Shown in pieces: positions 15,471-23,115 of a stretch of 35,034 bases of DNA. Every line of letters starts with the position of its first letter. Position 1 is the first letter of the stretch. Position numbers and translations under genes: made by a program. This stretch comes from Candidatus Methanoplasma glyptotermitis (GTDB lineage: Archaea > Thermoplasmatota > Thermoplasmata > Methanomassiliicoccales > Methanomethylophilaceae). The stretch covers positions 1 through 35,034 of the forward strand of contig JAIRYF010000057.1 in the NCBI GenBank assembly GCA_031267895.1. The letters are read 5' to 3'. The notes under the pieces are model-generated. The model worked only from the letters and a program-made list of their open reading frames with translations, ran no database searches and had not been told where the DNA came from.

Positions 15471-16106
15471 ATGAAAAAGGAAAAAATATTCGAAGACATG
15501 GGAGCCGCAGTGGTAAGCGGGAAGGCTGATCGATCCAAGGCACTTGCGGAAACAGCACTCAAAGAGGGAATAGAAGCCGTTGAAGCGATCAACGAAGGAC
15601 TTGTGAAGGGAATGGCAGTCATAGGAGACAGGTATGCAGCCCACGAAGTGTACCTCCCCCAGGTGCTCATGGCCGCAAATGCCATGTATGCAGGTCTGAA
15701 CATCCTGCTGCCGGCAATCCCGGCCACTCAGTCCGTCGACAGGAAAAAAGCCGCCGTGGCAGTGGTCGAGGGAGATGTCCATGATATCGGGAAAAACATT
15801 GTGAAGACAATGCTTACAGCCGGCGGGTTCCAGGTCTTCGATCTCGGAAAGGATGTGCCGGTGGATACGATGGTCAAGACAGCCGAAAATGAAAAAATCA
15901 GGGTTTTGGCAATGAGTACCCTGATGACGCCGACCATGGACTGCATGAAGGCAACCATTGATGAACTGACAGAGGGAGGATACAGATCCAAACTCATAGT
16001 AACCATCGGCGGACCTCCGACATCTCCGTCTTTTGCGGAGGAGATCGGAGCGGACCACAGGGATGCCAACGCGCAGGATTGCGTTAACTGGCTTAAGGGG
16101 GTATGA
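15471..16106 (+). CDS. Corrinoid (methyl-cobamide) carrier protein, MtaC/MtbC/MttC type
   Basis: 211 aa. The N-terminal helical cap domain (about 1-88) is followed by a Rossmann-like B12-binding domain with the cobalt-ligand motif DVHDIG at 102-107 and the downstream GGPPTSPSFAEEIGADHRDANA segment typical of the family. It receives a methyl group from a substrate-specific methyltransferase and passes it to coenzyme M via a MtaA/MtbA-type enzyme, in this case probably the next gene, which begins directly after its TGA. The substrate cannot be told from this protein, and no MtaB-, MttB-, MtbB- or MtmB-like partner is present in the window. Confidence 0.92.
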   Translation: MKKEKIFEDMGAAVVSGKADRSKALAETALKEGIEAVEAINEGLVKGMAVIGDRYAAHEVYLPQVLMAANAMYAGLNILLPAIPATQSVDRKKAAVAVVEGDVHDIGKNIVKTMLTAGGFQVFDLGKDVPVDTMVKTAENEKIRVLAMSTLMTPTMDCMKATIDELTEGGYRSKLIVTIGGPPTSPSFAEEIGADHRDANAQDCVNWLKGV

Positions 16107-17192
16107 ATGATGACCAAGGCGATGACGCACATCGAAAGATGTACGGCCGCGCTCAGCAATGAACCCGTTGACAGACTCCCTGTCGCCCCGCTTGTTATGG
16201 GTGTTCAGAGAAGACTGATCGGCAGCGGCATCACCTACCGCGAGTGGTGTCACGATCCCAAACTGTTTGCCCAGGGGTTCATAGAAGGGTACAAAAAATG
16301 GGGCCATGACATGGCAGTAGGTCTCATGGACCTCTCTGTTATGGCGGGAGACCTCGGAGCGAACGTCAGGATGGATCTGGAGAATACTCCGTTTGTGGAT
16401 AAACACATAATCAACAACCCGGAAGATTATGAGAAACTCGCCGTCCCCGATGTGAAGAAGGGAAGATCTGCTGTCCTCATCGAAGGTACGAAAATCTTCT
16501 CTCAGGCACTCAAAAAAGATATCATGTGCGCAGGATTCGTTGAGGGTCCGCTGCTTGCTCTGTCTCAGACGGCCGGTGCGGAGAAATTGTTCATGGATAT
16601 GTACACCTGCCCTTCGGCAGTGCACGCGGCACTCAAGACAATGACCGCCTACGATGTCGACATGTGCAACGGATTCGGCACGACCGGATGCGGAGCACTC
16701 TGCTGGGATTATCTTTGGGGCAACTACTCGTGTCTGGGTGACAAAGAATATCACGAGTTTGAAGCGAAATACGCAAAGAAGCTGAACAACCTGACGAGGA
16801 AACTCGGAATGGGGCTGGCCGTGCACAATTGCGCAGATATGCCCCATCTCAAGACTCAGATCAACGAGTATGGGACGATACTGTACTCTATGGCATGGTA
16901 TCCGCTGAATCCCGATTCTACGTCGGCATCGCAGGCCATAGAACGGGGACATGCGGACAAATGCGTCATCACGGGAAACATTGATCCGCAGCTGTTCATC
17001 AGAGGGACCGAGGAAAAGATGGTCAAAGTGACATCCGACCTGGCCCACGAGGTGAAGACTGCGCTCTGCAAGAGAGGATTGAAGTCGAAGTTCTGCATCT
17101 CCAGCGGATGCGAGGTCCCGCCGGATCTCTGCACGAAACTCGAGAACATAACGGCGATGGTAAAAACCGCAGAGAAAGAAGGAGCAATGTAA
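16107..17192 (+). CDS. Methylcobamide:thiol methyltransferase, MtaA/MtbA/UroD family
   Basis: 361 aa of the uroporphyrinogen decarboxylase-like fold. The zinc site HxC...C of the methylcobalamin:CoM methyltransferases is present as His240-Asn-Cys242 and Cys335 (SSGCEVPP), which activates the thiol. Two adjacent ATGs (16107 and 16110) follow the corrinoid stop at once, with GGGGGT just upstream, so the genes are coupled. It most likely moves methyl from the corrinoid protein to coenzyme M. Because no substrate:corrinoid methyltransferase is nearby, it could alternatively take methyl from a thiol or thioether substrate, as the bifunctional MtsA does; sequence alone does not decide. Confidence 0.88.
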   Translation: MMTKAMTHIERCTAALSNEPVDRLPVAPLVMGVQRRLIGSGITYREWCHDPKLFAQGFIEGYKKWGHDMAVGLMDLSVMAGDLGANVRMDLENTPFVDKHIINNPEDYEKLAVPDVKKGRSAVLIEGTKIFSQALKKDIMCAGFVEGPLLALSQTAGAEKLFMDMYTCPSAVHAALKTMTAYDVDMCNGFGTTGCGALCWDYLWGNYSCLGDKEYHEFEAKYAKKLNNLTRKLGMGLAVHNCADMPHLKTQINEYGTILYSMAWYPLNPDSTSASQAIERGHADKCVITGNIDPQLFIRGTEEKMVKVTSDLAHEVKTALCKRGLKSKFCISSGCEVPPDLCTKLENITAMVKTAEKEGAM

Positions 17193-17210
17193 TCCTGTCT
17201 TAACCAAACA

Positions 17211-17234
17211 GGCTGCCCGCGGGCGGCCTTTTTT
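17211..17234 (+). terminator. Hairpin plus T6 terminator-like element after the methyltransferase gene
   Basis: The near-perfect GC palindrome GGCTGCCCGCGGGCGGCC (17211-17228) is followed directly by TTTTTT and a further T-rich stretch. It ends the corrinoid/methyltransferase pair, possibly with partial readthrough into the next genes. Confidence 0.7.
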
Positions 17235-17257
17235 CATATTTTATTGTGGTGGCAGCA

Positions 17258-17578
17258 ATGACAGACGCATACTTAGAAGCGATGAGAAACAGCGGATTCT
17301 CCTACGAGACCACGGTTTCATTGAAAAAACACACATGCCCGCACTGCGGATTCGAGTTCTCGTTGGTATATGCCCGCACATTCGCATGTCAGGGATGTTC
17401 AGAAGCTCTTCGCGGATGTCCGAAGGTCAGGTGCGACAAATGCGATACCGAATTTTACATCAAGGACCTGAGTATAAGCATAGTAAAGACCAAAGAGGAT
17501 CAGAGGACAATTTCCGACCATATATGCAGTGTAGTCTCGAAATACAGAGACGACATGGGATACAGCCCCAACAGGTGA
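17258..17578 (+). CDS. Small zinc-ribbon protein of the methyltransferase cluster
   Basis: 106 aa. It has three CxxC-type pairs: CPHC (about 27-30), CQGC (about 45-48, with CPKVRC after it) and CDKC (about 59-62), forming one or two zinc ribbons, then a short helical tail. ATG 17258 has GTGGTG six bases upstream and is preferred over GTG 17246. The gene ends four bases before the HyuA-type gene, whose ribosome-binding site overlaps its stop. It may bind zinc or an iron-sulfur cluster and assist the ATPase that follows. I do not know a named family. Confidence 0.75.
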   Translation: MTDAYLEAMRNSGFSYETTVSLKKHTCPHCGFEFSLVYARTFACQGCSEALRGCPKVRCDKCDTEFYIKDLSISIVKTKEDQRTISDHICSVVSKYRDDMGYSPNR

Positions 17579-17582
17579 TCCG

Positions 17583-19625
17583 GTGGTATTCGGCCTCGGA
17601 ATCGATACCGGCGGAACGTACACCGACGCGGTTTTGATGGATGTTTCGGGTGGACGCGTGGTTGCGAAGGCGAAAGCGCTCACAACCAGAGACGATCTTT
17701 CCGCAGGTATAGCGAATGCCGTCGGAGGTATGCGTATCGAACTTCCGTGCGACATAGGTATGGTATCGCTATCATCCACGCTTGCGACCAACTCCATTGT
17801 GGAGGGAAAAGGGTGCAGCGTCGGCCTGATATCTATCGGAAGGGAATTCGATCGGTCGATTCCCGTGGATATGTATGCCTGCGTATCAGGCGGACACACT
17901 CTCTCGGGGGCCGAAGCGGAGCCTTTGGATGAGCAGCATCTCAGAGACAGTATTTTGAGCATGAGAGACAGGGTTGACGGAATCGCAATCACGTCTTACC
18001 TCAGTGTGAGGAATCCGGACCACGAGAATAGGGCAAGGGCGGCTGCCGGAAAGTTAACGGATATTCCGACAGTCTGCGGCCACGAACTTTCGTCCAGTCT
18101 CGGTTTCAACGAAAGGGCGGTGACATCAGTGATGAACGCACGCCTGATTCCCGTGATCAGGGAACTCATGGATTCTGTCAAAAAGGTCATGGAAGACAGA
18201 GGAATCTCCGCACCGCTTATGGTCATGAGAGGAGACGGATCCATAATGAGCGAGGAGGTTGCGGCTGAACGCCCGATCGAAACAATACTTTCCGGGCCGG
18301 CGGCGAGTCTGGTGGGTGCCAAAGCACTGACGGGACGTGAGAATGCAATCGTCATGGATATGGGCGGCACCACGACGGATATAGGAATACTGAGAAACGG
18401 GCGTCCGCGGCTGGAGAAAGAAGGAGCGATTATCGGCGGGAGGAGGACCAGAGTAATGGCCGTGGAGGTGTCTACGTCAGGCATTGGCGGAGACAGCCGT
18501 ATCGTTGTCAACGGCGGGAAATTTGTTCTCACCCCTATGCGCGCAATGCCGCTGTGCATTGCGGCCGGCAGATGGCCGCAGATAATCAAAAGAATCAAAG
18601 CGGCGGCGGATGCACCGGGAAGAAACACCCCCGAAAGCCTGGATATATCCCGTGCTGTCCAGGACATTGAGTTCTTTGTGAAAATAAAGGAACCTAAAGA
18701 CGGATCGATCACTGAGACGGACCGGAAGTTTTTGGATATAATATCCGGCGAGCCGTTCTCCGTATCGGAGGCCGCAGACATACTCGGAATACATCCGTAT
18801 ATGATCAATATCCCGAAACTGGAAAAGCAGGGAATGATCCAGAGAATCGGACTCACGCCTACCGATATTCTGCACGCAGACGGTTCCTACAGGGAATTCA
18901 ATCCCGAACCGTCGGTATGCGGTGCCGACTATGCATGCGGCAGAATGGAAATGGCCAGAGATGAATTTCTTACAATGGCTAAAGCCGAAGTGGTCGACAG
19001 AATATCGGAGGAACTGCTGAAAAAACTTTTTCTGGAGGAGACAGGTTCGTCCTCACTGGATGAAGTGAGCATGGATCTGATCCGTAAATCCATGTCTGGA
19101 AGGGACGGTTTGGATTATGGATGCAGGATCACTCTGAACAAGCCGATCGTCGGAATCGGGGCACCGGTCTCCGCATATTTCCCGGCAATGGCGAAAAAAT
19201 TCGGGGCCGAACTGCTGCTCCCTGTGCATTCCGAAGTCGGTAACGCGGTCGGTGCCGTCACGGGAAGCATAATCGAAACGATGGAAGCTCTGATAAAACC
19301 CGCCGCGGGAGATACGAACGAAGATCCTAAGTGCACGGTGTTCTCTGTTCTCGGAAAAACAGATTTCGAAACACTGACTGAAGCTTTGGCATACGTGAAA
19401 GAAGAAGGAGGGCTGTTTGTGTACGAGAAGGCGGTGAGAGCAGGTGCGGATCACGTCAGGGTCAGTGCCGACGTGAAGCACAAAAAATACGAACTGGGCA
19501 CAGGATACGGGGCCGGATCCGTACTCCTTGAAACGAACGTAAAAATAACCGCTGCCGGAAAACCCAAACAGTTCGCAGTAGCAATCGAGAATGGAGAGGA
19601 TGAATACGGCCGCCGTAAGAGTTGA
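17583..19625 (+). CDS. HyuA-type ASKHA ATPase (hydantoinase/oxoprolinase family) with HTH-like insertion
   Basis: 680 aa. N-terminal phosphate-binding motif GIDTGGTYTDAVLMD, then the Hydant_A_N region, then the second ASKHA motif MDMGGTTTDIGIL (about 258-270), followed by the GG(R/K)xTRVMAVEVSTSGIGGDS segment. This is the layout of N-methylhydantoinase A and acetone carboxylase beta subunits. Between about 375 and 430 lies a winged-helix-like stretch (PFSVSEAADILGIHPYMINIPKLEKQGMI) unlike the enzyme family core. GTG 17583 has GGTG five bases upstream. No HyuB partner is present. In a corrinoid cluster an ATP-dependent ASKHA protein could reactivate oxidised corrinoid, the job of RamA or RACo; that is an inference, and substrate activation is an alternative. 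Confidence 0.8.
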   Translation: MVFGLGIDTGGTYTDAVLMDVSGGRVVAKAKALTTRDDLSAGIANAVGGMRIELPCDIGMVSLSSTLATNSIVEGKGCSVGLISIGREFDRSIPVDMYACVSGGHTLSGAEAEPLDEQHLRDSILSMRDRVDGIAITSYLSVRNPDHENRARAAAGKLTDIPTVCGHELSSSLGFNERAVTSVMNARLIPVIRELMDSVKKVMEDRGISAPLMVMRGDGSIMSEEVAAERPIETILSGPAASLVGAKALTGRENAIVMDMGGTTTDIGILRNGRPRLEKEGAIIGGRRTRVMAVEVSTSGIGGDSRIVVNGGKFVLTPMRAMPLCIAAGRWPQIIKRIKAAADAPGRNTPESLDISRAVQDIEFFVKIKEPKDGSITETDRKFLDIISGEPFSVSEAADILGIHPYMINIPKLEKQGMIQRIGLTPTDILHADGSYREFNPEPSVCGADYACGRMEMARDEFLTMAKAEVVDRISEELLKKLFLEETGSSSLDEVSMDLIRKSMSGRDGLDYGCRITLNKPIVGIGAPVSAYFPAMAKKFGAELLLPVHSEVGNAVGAVTGSIIETMEALIKPAAGDTNEDPKCTVFSVLGKTDFETLTEALAYVKEEGGLFVYEKAVRAGADHVRVSADVKHKKYELGTGYGAGSVLLETNVKITAAGKPKQFAVAIENGEDEYGRRKS

Positions 19626-19944
19626 AATGAGACTTTGCTGCAAGCACCACAAGGTAACAGTGACCCCCGATCGGGAGGGGACTTTTTCCGTGCATATCGC
19701 AACAGACTGCGATCACATAAGAGAATACGCAAAAGGAATTTCCAGCATCACGATGGAGGACGTAACGGAAATGAAAGACAGCAAGGTGACATCTTATGAT
19801 TCCACTGCGATGATAACGCCCACCTGTCTCGTGCCCAAAGCCGTGCTGTATGCGGCATGGATCGAGATCGGAATGATTTCTCCCACCTTGGCAAAGCAGG
19901 CAAAGGAGAATTCGATCATATTCAGCGCAGACCCGGGAGACTGA
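19600..19944 (+). CDS. Small conserved-looking protein of the methyltransferase cluster
   Basis: 114 aa from ATG 19600; ATG 19591 and ATG 19627 are alternatives. The product starts MNTAAVRVEMRLCCKHHKVTV and contains further Cys residues in ATDCDHIREYA and ITPTCLVPKAVLYAAW. The spacing of CC, DC and TC suggests a metal or cluster site. It overlaps the end of the HyuA-type gene by 26 bases, so it belongs to the same transcript. Similar small Cys proteins occur beside methanogen methyltransferases, but I cannot name a function. It converges with alaS, with only 39 bases between the stops. Confidence 0.7.
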   Translation: MNTAAVRVEMRLCCKHHKVTVTPDREGTFSVHIATDCDHIREYAKGISSITMEDVTEMKDSKVTSYDSTAMITPTCLVPKAVLYAAWIEIGMISPTLAKQAKENSIIFSADPGD

Positions 19945-19983
19945 CCGGACACGTGCAGGGACACACGAGCCGGTATGCCGCCG

Positions 19984-21744
19984 TCACCCGACCGTGGCTT
20001 TGATCCTTCTGGTGCCTGCGGCGGAACTTTCTTCCTTTATTATCTTGAAACAGCCTATCTCTCCTGTGCTTTTGACATGCGGTCCCCCGCACAGTTCCAC
20101 CGACACATCGCCTATCGAGTACATCTTCACAATCTCTCCGTACTTGTCCTGGAAAACTCCAACGGCGTTCCTCTTCTTTGCCTCTTCGTAAGGTGTCTCT
20201 TCGCAGACCACCGGGATATCCTGAGATATTATCTCATTGATGTAATCCTCAATGCTCTTCAGTTCCTCGGATGTGAGTTTCCTGTCGAGGTTGAAATCGA
20301 ATCTCAGTCTTTCGGCTGTTATGTTGGAACCTTTCTGCTGTATTCCAGGATCAACGAACTTTTTAAGAGCGGCATTCAGAAGATGTGTTGCGGTGTGCAG
20401 CTTTGTTGTCTGTTCGCCCGCATCTGCCAGACCTCCTTTGAACGTCTGATCGGAACCTGATCTGGATTTCTCCTGATGTTCTCTGAACCTGCTGTCAAAG
20501 TCATCCGTATTCACGGAGTATCCCCTCTCGGCAGCCAGCTCCTGCGTCAGTTCTATTGGAAATCCGAATGTGTCGTACAGTCTGAACACGGCCTCGCCGC
20601 CGAGTTCCCCGGATCCTCCGCTCTCGGAAACCATTTCGTCAAACCTCTTCAGTCCTTTCGCGAGAGTCCTTCGGAATCTTTCTTCTTCGGCTGTTATCTG
20701 TGCGAATATCAAGTCTCTGTTTCTGCCGAGTTCTGGGTATGCATCGGAGTACTCAGAGACGATAACCTCCGAAATCTTATGCATATTCACCCCTTCCATT
20801 CCGAGACTCGACATATACCGACTTGCTCTTCTGATCAGTCTCCTCAGTATGTATCCCTGTCCTGTCTTTGCGGGAACCACGCCGTCCCCCAGCAGGAAGG
20901 TCGAGGCCCTGAGATGGTCGGCAATTATTCTGAACGGCCTTGTGAAGTCTCCGTACTTCTTCCCGGACAGTTCTTCGAGTTTTCCTATAATTCCTGTGAA
21001 AAGAGATGTGTCGTAAACAGTCTTCAGTCCGTTTACGACGCAAAGGACTCTTTCCAGCCCCATTCCCGTATCCACGTTCTTCTGTCTGAGCGGAGTGAAT
21101 CTGCCGTCCGTGTCTTTGCTGTACTGCATGAACACGTTGTTCCATATCTCCGTGTACTTTCCGCATTTGCATGCAGGTCCGCAGTCCGGTCCGCATTTCG
21201 GCCGGCCGTCGTCGAAAAATATTTCTGTGTCCGGTCCGCATGGTCCTGTTTGTCCGGCGGGACCCCACCAATTATGTTCCCTTCCGTAGAAGAATATCTG
21301 ATCGTCCCGTATTCCGCGGCTCTTCCAGAATTCCGCAGTCTCAGTGTCCTTCGGGATGCCTTCCTCCCCTTCGAATGCGGTCACGGCAAGATTGTTTATG
21401 TCTATCTTCAGGACATCCGTCAGGAGGCCGAAACTGTACTCTATCGATTCTTTTTTGAAATAGTCGCCCAAGGACCAGTTGCCGAGCATCTCAAAGAACG
21501 TGAGGTGCGAAGCATCTCCTACCTCTTCGATGTCTCCGGTCCTTATGCATTTCTGAAAATCCACAAGTCTTCTGCCTCCGGGGTGTTTTTCCCCCAGAAT
21601 ATACGGGACGAGGGGGTGCATACCTGCAGTTGTGAACAGCACCGTCGGATCGTTCTCCGGTATCAGCGAGGCTGATCCGATGTGCGTGTGTCCCCTTTCA
21701 ACGAAAAAATTCACGTATGCATCCCTGAGTGCCTGTGCGTCCAT
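19984..21744 (-). CDS. alaS: Alanyl-tRNA synthetase, short form lacking the C-Ala domain
   Basis: 586 aa from ATG 21744; the open frame to 21822 includes the promoter. Class II catalytic core: FTTAGMHPLVPYILGE (motif 1 region), FEMLGNWSLGDYFKKE (motif 2), and a motif 3 region with GxGLERV (TGMGLERVL) and GQGYILRRLIRRA. The editing domain has the zinc motif HTATHLLN (HxxxH) and CGGPHVKSTGEIG (Cx3H). The protein ends right after the SAD domain (AAGTRRIKATVG), without the C-terminal C-Ala domain of the usual roughly 870-aa enzymes. The core looks bacterial-type rather than archaeal-type, which suggests horizontal acquisition or a second AlaRS; this is my reading without alignment. Its substrate tRNA-Ala is at 3275. 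Confidence 0.93.
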   Translation of the reverse strand: MDAQALRDAYVNFFVERGHTHIGSASLIPENDPTVLFTTAGMHPLVPYILGEKHPGGRRLVDFQKCIRTGDIEEVGDASHLTFFEMLGNWSLGDYFKKESIEYSFGLLTDVLKIDINNLAVTAFEGEEGIPKDTETAEFWKSRGIRDDQIFFYGREHNWWGPAGQTGPCGPDTEIFFDDGRPKCGPDCGPACKCGKYTEIWNNVFMQYSKDTDGRFTPLRQKNVDTGMGLERVLCVVNGLKTVYDTSLFTGIIGKLEELSGKKYGDFTRPFRIIADHLRASTFLLGDGVVPAKTGQGYILRRLIRRASRYMSSLGMEGVNMHKISEVIVSEYSDAYPELGRNRDLIFAQITAEEERFRRTLAKGLKRFDEMVSESGGSGELGGEAVFRLYDTFGFPIELTQELAAERGYSVNTDDFDSRFREHQEKSRSGSDQTFKGGLADAGEQTTKLHTATHLLNAALKKFVDPGIQQKGSNITAERLRFDFNLDRKLTSEELKSIEDYINEIISQDIPVVCEETPYEEAKKRNAVGVFQDKYGEIVKMYSIGDVSVELCGGPHVKSTGEIGCFKIIKEESSAAGTRRIKATVG

Positions 21745-21782
21745 TTGAGTTCCGCCCTCTGCCTCTGCGATACTTTCTTTGT

Positions 21783-21790
21783 TTATATAC
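21783..21790 (-). promoter_or_regulatory. Probable TATA box of alaS
   Basis: On the minus strand gTATATAAAc lies about 40 bases before ATG 21744, which predicts a short leader of roughly 15 bases. Confidence 0.6.
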
Positions 21791-21830
21791 GCTGTGAGCC
21801 GGCCGCTTCGGCAAATCCTCACATCTTTAC

Positions 21831-21887
21831 ATCCTGACCTCGACAGTTGATTTTCTCAATAACGAAATCAACTGTCGAGGTCAGGAT
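21831..21887. repeat. Perfect 23-bp inverted repeat with 11-base loop at the island boundary
   Basis: Arms 21831-21853 and 21865-21887 are exact reverse complements (atcctgacctcgacagttga plus ttt), separated by tctcaataacg. It lies between the alaS promoter and the dpdA-like gene, where base composition changes. There is no T run on the minus strand after it, so it is not a typical intrinsic terminator for dpdA. It may be a mobile-element end, a recombination site or a structured leader. Confidence 0.9.
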
Positions 21888-21906
21888 AATACACCATTTG
21901 TTGTTC

Positions 21907-22878
21907 TTAGAAATTTTCCTCTCCATCTTTTATCTGAAGAATTTCATAGTCTAGGGGTTTAGTTGCCTTTCTGCTTGGAACTATACCCGGTACAAATTTT
22001 TCAGGTAGGGGCAATGTTCTATGGGATTCCCAAAAATTATTAATTGCTTTAACATTGAACAGTGCCAATTCTGCAGGATGGTATCCATTCTTTTTATGAA
22101 TTTTACTATATACTGCATTCAGTCCAGGAGACATGGGGTTGAATACTTTCCCAAATGTAGCATTCATCTCGGGTGAACTCGTATCATAACTGCATTCTAA
22201 TCCGTTCATCCTGGCATATACATCAGCCTGAATCAATGCCCTAAATATTCCGACACCAAATATGTGAACACGGGTTATTCCTTTTTTATGAATAAGAGGA
22301 AATGCTTTATTGATAATCTCATAAAACTGTTTTTCGTAGTCCAGAGATTTTGACATTATGCAGAATCCTCCAAACCCAATCATGTCGTCTGATGTAGCAA
22401 CTTTTAGAACACTTTTGATACATTTTAGATATTGATCTACATTAGTTCCTTGACAGCTTAAGACCAATTGCCTAGGGTTCAAATCTTCTCTTTTTTCAGA
22501 TAGGAATCTAGCTGCATCGATTGTTTCCTTGACATATTCTTCTGCCAAAACTCCAGAAACACGCTCTTTAATCTGTCCGGATTCTCCCAGTTGTTCATCG
22601 ACAAGTCTGTCATAAGATACAATGCATTCTGCTTTCTTTTTGCCGCCAGTGACTTTATTTTCAAAATTCAGTTGACGAACTAATGCATCATCAAACGATA
22701 GTCTGTCTGATTTACCTACATCTTGAAATGCACCCGAATCGATCATAAATCTGACTGGCAGAGTGGGATCTATTTCAACACTATAATATGGGTTAATGCA
22801 CAGATAGTCAGAATAGTTCTCAGGATCGTATATCGATCCATTAAGCTTGTTATGACATTTAGAAACATAGAATCTCAC
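21907..22878 (-). CDS. TGT-superfamily protein, candidate DNA-guanine transglycosylase (DpdA-like)
   Basis: 323 aa. Residues MIDSGAFQ (45-52) match the DSG(G/A)FQ base-exchange motif of tRNA-guanine transglycosylases. SYDRLVDE (about 88-95), GFGGF and the VHIFGVG strand fit the TIM barrel, and YDTSSPEMN with Asp232 falls where TGT has its nucleophile Asp followed by xxPTR. The zinc-binding CxCxxC...H motif of tRNA enzymes is absent. This combination resembles DpdA, which puts preQ0-type 7-deazaguanine into DNA. The ATG overlaps the AbrB-like TGA (ATGA), so the two are coupled. No deazapurine synthesis genes or other dpd genes are visible, so substrate and DNA target are inferred. Confidence 0.65.
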   Translation of the reverse strand: MRFYVSKCHNKLNGSIYDPENYSDYLCINPYYSVEIDPTLPVRFMIDSGAFQDVGKSDRLSFDDALVRQLNFENKVTGGKKKAECIVSYDRLVDEQLGESGQIKERVSGVLAEEYVKETIDAARFLSEKREDLNPRQLVLSCQGTNVDQYLKCIKSVLKVATSDDMIGFGGFCIMSKSLDYEKQFYEIINKAFPLIHKKGITRVHIFGVGIFRALIQADVYARMNGLECSYDTSSPEMNATFGKVFNPMSPGLNAVYSKIHKKNGYHPAELALFNVKAINNFWESHRTLPLPEKFVPGIVPSRKATKPLDYEILQIKDGEENF

Positions 22879-23066
22879 GATTTCACCCTTTTTATTATGA
22901 AAAGTGCACTACTATCGATACAATATTCGCCATTAATAGCTTCAAATTTCAATTCTGTACCCTTATCGATACAAAAAAATTCCACTAAATCACTCGGAAT
23001 CGTAATTGTCCATTGACCTTTTGGCGTTTTTTGCACTCTTCTAACACTTCCACTTTTCTTTATCAT
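22875..23066 (-). CDS. AbrB/SpoVT-type DNA-binding regulator
   Basis: 63 aa. The pattern VRRVQKTPKGQWTITIPSDLVEFFCIDKGTELKFEAI is that of the AbrB/MazE swapped-hairpin fold (KG-Q-(V/T)TIPxxL...GxxL). Such proteins bind palindromic operators as dimers. A 20-bp palindrome covers the intergenic region just upstream of its start. It probably controls itself, the dpdA-like gene behind it, and the divergent helicase gene. An antitoxin role is possible, but no toxin neighbour is visible. Confidence 0.75.
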   Translation of the reverse strand: MIKKSGSVRRVQKTPKGQWTITIPSDLVEFFCIDKGTELKFEAINGEYCIDSSALFIIKRVKS

Positions 23067-23086
23067 TCATATGAATATTCATATGA
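23067..23086. promoter_or_regulatory. 20-bp perfect palindrome between abrB-like and helicase genes (putative operator)
   Basis: TCATATGAATATTCATATGA is its own reverse complement. It starts directly upstream of the AbrB-like ATG (23066) and adjoins the TATA-like attatatttaaataa (23086-23100) of the helicase gene. An AbrB-type dimer bound here could block both promoters. Confidence 0.65.
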
Positions 23087-23115
23087 TTATATTTAAATAA
23101 TGTCTTCGTTTTAGA

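Noticed and set aside
17211-17228. GC palindrome as a regulatory operator
   Set aside because: The directly following T6 run and its position behind a stop codon fit a terminator better.
15318-17237. 639-codon open frame on the minus strand
   Set aside because: It lies antisense to the corrinoid and methyltransferase genes, which carry clear family motifs. Its product is a His/Arg/Cys-rich sequence without domains, a codon-usage shadow.
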